Source of the DNA: Planctomycetota bacterium
Lineage (GTDB): Bacteria; Planctomycetota; Planctomycetia; Isosphaerales; Isosphaeraceae
Reading direction: 5' to 3'
Length of the DNA stretch: 5,389 nucleotides
Assembly (NCBI GenBank): GCA_021807585.1
Contig: JAKBCQ010000255.1
Location: forward strand, 1-5,389
Part shown: positions 1 to 5,389 of the stretch, in pieces
Layout: every line of letters starts with the position of its first letter
Position numbering within the stretch: position 1 is the stretch's first letter
Made by a program: the position numbers and the translations under genes
The notes under the pieces: model-generated
Seen by the model: only the letters and a program-made list of their open reading frames with translations
The model's database searches: none
Told to the model about the DNA's origin: nothing

Positions 1-1
1 T

Positions 2-496
2 CGGTTGGGGGTGACGATCGTCGCGGTCGCGTTCCAGGACGTTCGTCCGCCGCTCGCGGTCGTCGATTCGTTCCGCGACGTCGCGCGGGCCGAGAGCCGG
101 AAAAGCCTGCGGACGATAGAGGGATACACATATCAGGACGAAAATATACAGGAGGCCGAGGGGGTCGCGGCGACGACGCAAGCGCGCGCCGAAGCCGAAC
201 GGTCGGCGCGCACGGCTCGATCCAAGGGGAGCGCCGACGCGTTCTTGGCGATCGTATCGGCGCGTGCCGCGTTTCCGACGCTGACCGATCTGCGGTTGTT
301 CTGGGCGGCGATGTCGGAATCGATGGCGGGAAAATCGAAGGTGTTGATCGACTCCGCGCGCGCCGATCCCGCCGCCCGCGCTCGCTTCTTTTGGCCCGCC
401 GCGCCCGCTCTCGCTCCGGCGACGATCGGACCCGAAAATCGGTCGATCCATCCGAAAGCCGCCGAGGCGGCGATCGCTCCTCAAACGTCCCGGTAG
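2..496 (+). CDS. hflK: HflK-like SPFH protein, C-terminal part (5' end outside window)
   Basis: The reading frame is open from the first full codon (CGG at 2-4), so the gene begins upstream and only about 164 residues are visible; the TTG at 5 is very unlikely to be the start. The fragment opens in the last strand of the SPFH/band-7 domain. It carries the HflK signature LGVTIVAVAFQDVRPP, then PPLAVVDSFRDVARAES, the usual entry to the HflK coiled coil. An Ala/Glu/Arg-rich helical stretch follows (TQARAEAERSARTARSKG), then the late HflK segment (LFWAAMSESMAGKSKVLID, matching the family's 'LYLETMEEVLPKVKKVIVD'-like end), and a low-complexity Ala/Pro tail. HflK pairs with HflC in the inner membrane, with most of the protein on the periplasmic side, and modulates FtsH proteolysis. 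The hflC gene follows after 76 bases, the standard order. The assignment to HflK rather than another SPFH protein rests on these motifs plus context. Confidence 0.82.
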   Translation, partial: RLGVTIVAVAFQDVRPPLAVVDSFRDVARAESRKSLRTIEGYTYQDENIQEAEGVAATTQARAEAERSARTARSKGSADAFLAIVSARAAFPTLTDLRLFWAAMSESMAGKSKVLIDSARADPAARARFFWPAAPALAPATIGPENRSIHPKAAEAAIAPQTSR

Positions 497-566
497 ATGA
501 GCATCGACGAGCGCGGGGTTCGGCTCGCGGCCGATCGAAAGCGAATTCAAAGAAATCCAAGAATCC

Positions 567-571
567 AGGAG
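567..571 (+). promoter_or_regulatory. Ribosome binding site that fixes the hflC start
   Basis: AGGAG ends one base before the ATG at 573 but seven bases before the in-frame ATG at 579. Normal Shine-Dalgarno spacing therefore favours 579 over the longer 573 start. The difference is only two residues (Met-Phe). Confidence 0.7.
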
Positions 572-578
572 AATGTTC

Positions 579-1550
579 ATGCGAAAACTCAAGATGATCA
601 TTGTTTTATGTTTTATGATCGCCGCGGTCGCGTTCGGCTTCTCATGGGTAAAGGTAGATGAAACCGAGTATGTGTTGATTACGGAGTTCGGTCGGCGGGT
701 TGCGCTTTACGGCGGACCGGGAAAAGGGGGGCTTTATTTTCAGGCTCCGTGGCGGAGTGCGATCCGGATCGACCGAAGGTTGCGCGTCTTCGATCCGCCT
801 TCGCGCGAGGTGATCACGGGGGATAAGCGGAATCTCGACGTTTCGAGTTATGTCGCGTGGCGGGTGATCGACCCCGAGGCGTTCGTCAAATCGTCGGGGA
901 CCGCCGAGGCGGCGGAGGCGAGGCTCGGCGAGAGAACCGCGGCGGCTCTCGGCGACGCCGTGGGGAAGCGCGATCTCGACGCGATCGCATCGAGCGATCC
1001 CGGGGTTTGGAAGCTCGACGATCTCGCCAAAGACGTGTTGCACGCGGTGGCACGCCCGGCGCGAGACGAATTGGGGATCGAGGTGATCGACGTTCGGCTG
1101 CGTCGCTTCAATTATCCGCTCGAGGTTCGACCCGCGGTGTTCGACCTGATTCGAGGCGAACGGAAACGCGTCGCGGCTTCGCTGCGCGCCGAGGGGGAGG
1201 CGAAATATCAAACGATCATTAGTCGCGCCGAACGCGATCGCGACGCGATCCTCGCCAAAGCCGACGCCGACGCCGAACGGATCAGGGCCGACGGCGAGGC
1301 CGAGGCGACGAGGACGCTCAACGACGCGCATTCGCGTGAACCGAAATTTTATGAATATTTGCGCACCTTGGAATCTTACAAGGCGATGCTCGACGAAAAA
1401 ACGACGGTCGTGCTCTCGTCGGCGAGTCCGCTGTTGCGGTTGCTTACGCAGGGGCCTCCCGCCGATCTGCTTTACGACAGCCCTCCTCCCGCCGACGCGG
1501 GACGCTCGGCGGTCGCGCCGACCGCCGACAAAACGGAGGCTAAACCGTGA
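579..1550 (+). CDS. hflC: HflC, SPFH-family modulator of the FtsH protease
   Basis: This 323-residue protein matches HflC along its length. Residues about 5-24 are a single N-terminal membrane anchor (KMIIVLCFMIAAVAFGF). The SPFH/band-7 domain follows, with WVKVDETEYVLITEFGR at 23-39, the strand ITGDKRNLDVSSYVAWRV at 79-96 (HflC of E. coli has a similar 'kkDLIVDSYIKWRI' segment) and LGIEVIDVRLRRFNYP at 165-180. Residues about 190-250 form a charged coiled coil (ERKRVAASLRAEGEAKY, ERIRADGEAEATRTL). Next comes the HflC-type end PKFYEYLRTLESYKAML, then a Pro/Ala-rich tail. HflC assembles with HflK into a membrane cage around FtsH. It is slightly shorter than the 334-residue E. coli protein and lacks the insertion that one carries in the middle of the SPFH domain. 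The start at 579 is chosen from the AGGAG spacing. The stop TGA overlaps the next gene's GTG, implying translational coupling. Confidence 0.9.
   Translation: MRKLKMIIVLCFMIAAVAFGFSWVKVDETEYVLITEFGRRVALYGGPGKGGLYFQAPWRSAIRIDRRLRVFDPPSREVITGDKRNLDVSSYVAWRVIDPEAFVKSSGTAEAAEARLGERTAAALGDAVGKRDLDAIASSDPGVWKLDDLAKDVLHAVARPARDELGIEVIDVRLRRFNYPLEVRPAVFDLIRGERKRVAASLRAEGEAKYQTIISRAERDRDAILAKADADAERIRADGEAEATRTLNDAHSREPKFYEYLRTLESYKAMLDEKTTVVLSSASPLLRLLTQGPPADLLYDSPPPADAGRSAVAPTADKTEAKP
1534..1539 (+). promoter_or_regulatory. Strong ribosome binding site for the third SPFH gene
   Basis: CGGAGG lies inside the last codons of hflC, seven bases before the GTG start at 1547. It supports that GTG as the start and suggests coupled translation through the GTGA stop/start overlap. 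Confidence 0.8.
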
Positions 1551-2473
1551 AGAAACTCTTGCGCAATATTCAACTTGTATTTGTATTTGTAATTGGGTTG
1601 ATCGCGGTTTCGATCGCGACGGGCTGGACCGTCGTTCGCCCGGGTGAGCTTGCGGTCGTGCGGAGGTTCGGCGCACCTCTCTCCAAGCCGTGGGGGCCGG
1701 GGTTGCACGTCGCGACGCCGTTCGGGATCGACCGGGTCGATCTGGTCCGAACCGGGGCGCCCCGAAGCATGACGATCGGAGCGGTCGGAATCGCCGGACC
1801 CGACGAAAACCCCGAAACCGGCGAATATCTAACAGGCGATCATAACCTGATTCGAGCGCGGGGGGTCGTCCGTTATCGCGTCGCGGATGCGATCGCGTTC
1901 GGGCTGGCCGGGGATCGGGTCGAGTCTTCGCTGGTGCGGCTCGCCGACGCGTCGCTGGCGCGATCGCTGGCGCGGCGAGGGATCGACGCGTCGTTGCGCG
2001 ATGATCGATCGCTGATCGCGCGAGAGATCGAGAGCGAACTCGCCGAGGCGGTCGAGCGCTATCGATTGGGGGTGCGGGTTCTGGGAGTCGACCTGACCGA
2101 TGCGCGGCCGCCGAACGAGGTTCAAGCCGATTTTGACGCGGCGCAATCGGCGCGAAGCAGGCGCGACGAACGGATCGAGCAGGCGCGTTCCGACGCGAGT
2201 CGGATTCAAACCGCGGCGCAGGCCGAGGCGATCGCGCGCGACGATCGTGCGCGAGCCTCGGCCGACCGGACGGCGCGGATGGCGCATAGCGGCGCCGAAC
2301 GCTTCCGCAAGCTCGTCGTCGAACTCCGCCGCGCCCGTCCTCCCACAATCGTGCGGATTTATCACGACGCGATGGCCGAGCTTTTGCCCAAAGTCGAACG
2401 CAAGCTCGTCGTCGCCCCCGAAGACGCCGTCGACCTCGGCCTGACGGGCGCCGAGCCGGGTCGTGCGAGATGA
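1547..2473 (+). CDS. Second HflK-like SPFH/band-7 membrane protein
   Basis: This 308-residue protein starts at GTG, overlapping the hflC stop by four bases and preceded by CGGAGG at ideal spacing. Residues about 8-27 form one membrane anchor (QLVFVFVIGLIAVSIATGW). The SPFH domain begins at VVRPGELAVVRRFGAP (29-44), with PWGPGLHVATPFGID at 48-62. HflK-like hallmarks are EYLTGDHNLIRARGVVRYRV (93-111 region), LGVRVLGVDLTDARPPNEV (174-192), a charged coiled coil at about 193-255, and the ending IVRIYHDAMAELLPKVERK (268-286). It resembles HflK more than HflC, but it is shorter than classical HflK and has no Gly/Pro-rich N-terminal extension; the anchor begins at once. Inference: it is a diverged HflK paralogue acting in the same complex, or it caps a separate SPFH assembly. 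A plain SPFH-domain protein is the cautious alternative. Confidence 0.85.
   Translation: MKKLLRNIQLVFVFVIGLIAVSIATGWTVVRPGELAVVRRFGAPLSKPWGPGLHVATPFGIDRVDLVRTGAPRSMTIGAVGIAGPDENPETGEYLTGDHNLIRARGVVRYRVADAIAFGLAGDRVESSLVRLADASLARSLARRGIDASLRDDRSLIAREIESELAEAVERYRLGVRVLGVDLTDARPPNEVQADFDAAQSARSRRDERIEQARSDASRIQTAAQAEAIARDDRARASADRTARMAHSGAERFRKLVVELRRARPPTIVRIYHDAMAELLPKVERKLVVAPEDAVDLGLTGAEPGRAR
1575..1592 (+). repeat. Tandem TTGTAT hexamer, three units, inside the membrane-anchor codons
   Basis: TTGTAT occurs twice in a row and is followed by TTGTAA, so three hexamers differ only in the last base. They encode the alternating VFVFV of the transmembrane helix. A change in unit number would preserve the frame and only lengthen or shorten the anchor by two residues. 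Confidence 0.75.
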
Positions 2474-2507
2474 TCAAACATGTGGATACAGTAGAATTCA
2501 TTGAGAT

Positions 2508-2516
2508 ATACCTTAA
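2508..2516 (+). repeat. Inverted word A, left copy (ATACCTTAA)
   Basis: This nine-base word in the AT-rich spacer is the exact reverse complement of TTAAGGTAT at 5322-5330, which overlaps the lhr stop codon. Its function is unknown and chance similarity between AT-rich segments is possible. Confidence 0.4.
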
Positions 2517-2534
2517 AATCATACAGTAATACAA

Positions 2535-2544
2535 TATCATGTAA
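2535..2544 (+). repeat. Inverted word B, left copy (TATCATGTAA)
   Basis: This ten-base word is the exact reverse complement of TTACATGATA at 5334-5343, just after lhr. Together with word A it ties the two AT-rich segments flanking lhr to each other. Confidence 0.45.
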
Positions 2545-2691
2545 ATGTCGGGGTTTTCGGGGCGATTATCGAACGCGCGGCGCTCGACGGGCTGGTCGTC
2601 GCGGTGATCGAGCGTGTAAGATTATCCGCATGCCGCTCGAATCGATCAGCGACAGGACGCGACGCCCGCCGAGCGGAAATCGAGCGAAACG

Positions 2692-2697
2692 AGAAGG
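2692..2697 (+). promoter_or_regulatory. Purine-rich tract directly abutting the lhr start
   Basis: AGAAGG touches the ATG at 2698 with no spacer, so it cannot act as a normal Shine-Dalgarno for that codon. Nor is there a better site for the next in-frame ATG at 2728. No ATG, GTG or TTG exists in frame between the upstream stop (TAA 2617-2619) and 2698. Confidence 0.35.
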
Positions 2698-5325
2698 ATG
2701 ACGACGGCACGGACTGCTTTTCCAGCGATGCGACGCGCCGCGGCGATCGATCCCCTTGTGGGAATTGAGGGGCCGGCGCGCGATTGGTTTACCAAGACGT
2801 TTCCCGCCGGACCGACGCCGGCTCAACGGCTCGCGTGGCCTCTGATCGCCGCGGGCGAAAACGCGGTCGTCGTCGCGCCGACGGGGACGGGAAAAACGCT
2901 CGCCGCGTTTTTGGCGATCCTCTCTCGGCTTGAACGGAGGGTCGCGTTCGAGAAGCTCGAACGCGGCGTTCGATGCGTTTACATCTCGCCGTTGCGCAGT
3001 CTGAGCCGCGATATCGAGCGCAATTTGAACGTTCCACTGGAGGCGATGCGAATCGGCCTCGAATCGGCCGAAACGCCCGTCAAGGTCGCGGTCAGAACGG
3101 GCGACACCCCCGCGTCGCAGCGGCGAAGAATGCGCGACGATCCGCCGCAGATTTTGATCACCACCCCCGAAAGCCTTTCGCTGCTGCTCGCCCAGGCGGC
3201 GTGGGACGAAAACTGGAAAACTGTTGAACATATTATTGTTGATGAAATTCATGCACTCGTTTCTAGCAAACGGGGCGCCGATCTGACGGTTTCGCTTGAG
3301 CGATTGGCGTATAAGTCGAAGCGGGATCCGGTGCGGATCGGGCTTTCGGCGACGTGTCGACCCGCCGAAAGCGCGGCGCGGTTTCTCGTCGGTCCGAATC
3401 GGTCGTGCCGCGTCGTCGATGCGTCCGGGCCGGCGGCGCCGGTCGATTTCGACCTCAGGGTCGAATCGTTGATCGCCGCCGACGAAGAATCGGTTCGGAT
3501 GGTTACATATCAACGGTTGATTAGACGATTGCGATCGATCTTCGCCGAAAACCGAACGACGGTCGTTTTCGCGAATACGAGGGCTCTGACCGAAAAGTTG
3601 ACTCACGATTTGCGTCGATCGATCGCGACCGACGCGCTCGAGGTCGATCTCGAAGCGATCGCGGCGCATCACTCGGCGCTCCCCGCCGAGCGTCGCCGAG
3701 CGGTCGAGGCGGCGCTGCAAGCCGCATCGCTTAAGGCTGTTATCACAAGTACAAGTCTTGAACTCGGGGTCGATATCGCCGCGGCGGACGTATCGGTGTT
3801 GATCGGTTTGCCGGGGAGCGTTTCGCGGTGTTTGCAACGGACGGGGAGGGCGGGGCATCGGATCGGCGTAACGACGCGTGGCGTTATGCTCGCTTCGACC
3901 GCCGCCGAACTCGCGGGCGCCGCGGTGACTGCGTACGCGGCGCGGCGGGGCGAGGTCGAACCCCTCCGCGCGATCCGCGCGCCGCTCGACGTCCTTTGCC
4001 AGCAACTCGTCGGCATGGCGTGCGACCGCGATTGGCCGATCGAAGACGCGTATCAATTGATCAAAAGATCTTCGGCGATGGCCGATCTTGATCGTACGGA
4101 TTTCGACGATTGTTTGTCGTTTTTGGCGGGAGAGCTCGCGTCTCCCGCGGGGGCTTACGAACCCGAGCCGGGAGCGGGCCCGCGTTGGACCTCGGCGCGG
4201 CTCTGGCGATGCAAAGGTTGGTTCGGAGTTCGATCGCGGCGGATCATCCGCTGGTTCTACGCGAACGTGGGAACGATCCACGCCGAAGAGTCGGTCCGCG
4301 TCGAGGTCGACGGGGTCGAGATCGGCAAGGTTGAAGCCGATTACGCGGATCGGCTCGCCGCGGGAGATCGATTTTTGCTCGACGGTCGTTCGTTCGAGTT
4401 TAAACGTTTCAAGGGGACGACGCTGATCGCCAAAGCGACGGGCGCCGACGGCGATCTGCCGCGCTGGCACAGCGACCGTCAATCGCTCTCGGGTCCGCTC
4501 GCGCTCGCTCTCGGGAGGTTTCGCGAACGCCTGGGATTCGTCGTCGAATCCGAAGGTTTCGCCGCGGCGCAAGCGTTCATCGCACAAGAGTACCTCTTGA
4601 ATAAAAATGCATGTGATGTTTTGATCGAGTTGATCGCCGCGCAAATTCAATGGAGCGAGATTCCCGACCCGACGACGATTCTGATCGAAGAATCTCCGTG
4701 TAACGACGGATATGATTACGCGTTTCATGTTCCTCTCGGTCGATCGGCGTGCGAGGCGATCGGGCGCGCCGTCGGTGCGCGGCTGGGGCGTCGTTTCGGC
4801 CGAGGCCTCGGGTTTGTCGTCGCCGATCTGGGCTGGTCGATTCGAATTCCGGGGTTCGACCGGCTCGAAGCCGATCAACTTGCCGAGCTGTTCGCGATCG
4901 AAGGGTTTGACGACGCGGTTCTCGCAGGGATTGATCGGGGAGATTTGCTTGCGCGTAGGTTTAAACATGTAGCGAGCACGGCGTTGATGGTGCTGCGGAA
5001 TCGCGAGGGGGGAAAGCGGACGCGTGTGGGAGGAATGTCGTGGGTGAGCGTGCGGCTTTTTCCGCTCGTCAGGGCGGCGTGCGCCGATCACCCGCTGTTG
5101 CGCGAGACGAAACGCGAAGTTTTGGACGATCTGCTCGACGCGCCCGCGGCGATCCGCTTCTTGGAAACGAGGCCGTCGATCCGGTTGCGTCGACTCGCGG
5201 GGATATCGCCGCTCGCGGCGGCGTGGATCGACCCGTCGGCGAACGAGACGCTGATGTTCGAATCCCCCGCCGACGCTCTCAAACGGTTGCACGAGCGGCT
5301 CGCGGGAACTTGCGTTATGGATTAA
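2698..5325 (+). CDS. lhr: Lhr-family superfamily 2 helicase (Lhr-core type)
   Basis: This 875-residue ATP-dependent nucleic-acid helicase has all SF2 motifs in order: Q-like PTPAQ (40-43 region), Walker A APTGTGKT (60-67), motif Ia SPLRSLSRD (98-105), Ib TTPESL (155-160), Walker B VDEIHAL (181-187), III LSAT (216-219), IV VVFANTRALTEKL (289-301), V TSTSLELGVDI (350-360) and VI QRTGRAGHRIG (380-390). A winged-helix region follows (about 422-480), then the Lhr-specific beta-barrel (about 507-590: YANVGTIHAEESVRV, DRLAAGDRFLLDGRSF, LPRW) and a helical C-terminal domain. The DEIHAL box with SSKRGADLTVSLERL resembles the archaeal/bacterial Lhr core rather than ligase-associated Lhr. Length fits an Lhr core without the roughly 600-residue extension of long actinobacterial and E. 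coli forms. Known Lhr proteins are 3'-5' translocases linked to DNA repair. The start at 2698 is the most upstream possible; 2728 is an alternative and loses no domain. Confidence 0.95.
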   Translation: MTTARTAFPAMRRAAAIDPLVGIEGPARDWFTKTFPAGPTPAQRLAWPLIAAGENAVVVAPTGTGKTLAAFLAILSRLERRVAFEKLERGVRCVYISPLRSLSRDIERNLNVPLEAMRIGLESAETPVKVAVRTGDTPASQRRRMRDDPPQILITTPESLSLLLAQAAWDENWKTVEHIIVDEIHALVSSKRGADLTVSLERLAYKSKRDPVRIGLSATCRPAESAARFLVGPNRSCRVVDASGPAAPVDFDLRVESLIAADEESVRMVTYQRLIRRLRSIFAENRTTVVFANTRALTEKLTHDLRRSIATDALEVDLEAIAAHHSALPAERRRAVEAALQAASLKAVITSTSLELGVDIAAADVSVLIGLPGSVSRCLQRTGRAGHRIGVTTRGVMLASTAAELAGAAVTAYAARRGEVEPLRAIRAPLDVLCQQLVGMACDRDWPIEDAYQLIKRSSAMADLDRTDFDDCLSFLAGELASPAGAYEPEPGAGPRWTSARLWRCKGWFGVRSRRIIRWFYANVGTIHAEESVRVEVDGVEIGKVEADYADRLAAGDRFLLDGRSFEFKRFKGTTLIAKATGADGDLPRWHSDRQSLSGPLALALGRFRERLGFVVESEGFAAAQAFIAQEYLLNKNACDVLIELIAAQIQWSEIPDPTTILIEESPCNDGYDYAFHVPLGRSACEAIGRAVGARLGRRFGRGLGFVVADLGWSIRIPGFDRLEADQLAELFAIEGFDDAVLAGIDRGDLLARRFKHVASTALMVLRNREGGKRTRVGGMSWVSVRLFPLVRAACADHPLLRETKREVLDDLLDAPAAIRFLETRPSIRLRRLAGISPLAAAWIDPSANETLMFESPADALKRLHERLAGTCVMD

Positions 5326-5330
5326 GGTAT
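5322..5330 (+). repeat. Inverted word A, right copy (TTAAGGTAT)
   Basis: It overlaps the lhr TAA stop (5323-5325) and is the exact reverse complement of 2508-2516. Confidence 0.4.
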
Positions 5331-5389
5331 GAATTACATGATAACACAAGCGAACAATAATTCTTTGAAGCGAAACGCCGCCGCGGGAT
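5326..5389. other. Downstream non-coding tail, AT-rich then GC-rich
   Basis: The first 45 bases after the lhr stop are AT-rich, and composition returns to GC-rich near the window edge. There is no clear hairpin plus T-run terminator and no visible start of a next gene. AATTCTTTGA at 5359-5368 matches AATTCATTGA at 2495-2504 in nine of ten positions. Confidence 0.55.
5334..5343 (+). repeat. Inverted word B, right copy (TTACATGATA)
   Basis: It is the exact reverse complement of 2535-2544 and lies nine bases beyond the lhr stop codon. Confidence 0.45.

Larger units (their letters stand above)
2474..2697. other. Intergenic spacer with an AT-rich first half
   Basis: The spacer separates the SPFH operon from lhr. 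Bases 2474-2548 are markedly AT-rich against GC-rich surroundings; bases 2549-2697 return to GC-rich. A TACAAT at 2530-2535 resembles a -10 box, but no -35 box sits at the usual distance (TTGAGA at 2501-2506 is 23 bases upstream, too far). A weak stem CGCTCGA/TCGAGCG (2581-2587 with 2608-2614) has a 20-base loop and no U-tract, so it is not a convincing terminator. Inference: the lhr promoter and the operon 3' end probably both lie here, but neither can be placed. Confidence 0.6.

Noticed and set aside
573..578. Two-residue longer hflC start at 573
   Set aside because: The AGGAG would sit only one base away. The ATG at 579 has ideal spacing and a typical MRK start.
2501..2535. Sigma-70-type promoter for lhr (TTGAGA ... 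TACAAT)
   Set aside because: The spacing of 23 bases is too long, and no better -35 box fits the TACAAT. It is mentioned in the spacer entry but not called as a promoter.
642..2540. Long antisense open frame (632 codons) across hflC and the third SPFH gene
   Set aside because: It has the same cause: low-complexity Arg/Pro/Ser-rich translation with no family signature, fully overlapping two well-supported genes.
2581..2614. Possible terminator hairpin CGCTCGA/TCGAGCG
   Set aside because: Seven-base stem with a 20-base loop and no following T-run. Such matches are common given the CGATCG-rich composition.
2501..2701. 66-codon + strand open frame in the spacer
   Set aside because: It starts in AT-rich DNA without a ribosome site, gives an Arg/Gly-rich product with no known features, and ends overlapping the lhr start.
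2566..5349. Very long antisense open frame (927 codons) covering all of lhr
   Set aside because: It mirrors the strongly biased codon use of lhr, which leaves few stops in that antisense frame. The translation is Arg-rich with no recognisable domain, whereas the + strand frame carries every helicase motif.
1..5389. CRISPR arrays, tRNA or rRNA genes, insertion sequences
   Set aside because: No regularly spaced direct repeats, cloverleaf arms, rRNA-like conserved segments or transposase motifs were seen on either strand.

Overview
The window is a GC-rich bacterial stretch that reads almost entirely on the + strand. It holds two transcription units: an SPFH/band-7 membrane-protein operon (1-2473), then a separate gene for an Lhr-type DEAD/DEAH superfamily 2 helicase (2698-5325). 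Codon use is strongly biased to G/C-ending codons (GCG, TCG, ACG, CCG, ATC, GAC), and the palindrome CGATCG is unusually frequent. Three tandem hflK/hflC-family genes, long Lhr and this base composition would fit a GC-rich environmental bacterium such as a planctomycete. That placement is only a guess, because no taxonomic marker gene lies in the window.

Region 1 (2-2473): the C-terminal part of an HflK-like protein, cut by the left edge; a gap of about 76 bases; a complete hflC; and a second, short HflK-like gene that overlaps the hflC stop by four bases (GTGA). In known bacteria HflK and HflC form a large membrane-anchored complex that surrounds and modulates the AAA+ protease FtsH. Here the operon codes for two HflK-like partners and one HflC. 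No ftsH is visible.

Region 2 (2474-2697): a 224-base intergenic spacer in two parts. The first 75 bases are sharply AT-rich and follow the operon stop directly. The rest is GC-rich and leads to the helicase start. No convincing terminator or complete promoter was found.

Region 3 (2698-5325): a full-length 875-residue Lhr-core helicase with every SF2 motif intact, probably acting in DNA repair or nucleic-acid remodelling. It is not obviously linked in function to the SPFH genes.

Region 4 (5326-5389): a short tail, AT-rich at first, that shares 9- and 10-base inverted words with the AT-rich part of the region 2 spacer.

I see no CRISPR array, tRNA, rRNA, transposase or clearly new system. The points most worth a second look are the three-gene SPFH operon, short islands of AT-ending codons that coincide with conserved protein motifs, the HIP1-like palindrome excess, and the shared AT-rich words flanking lhr.
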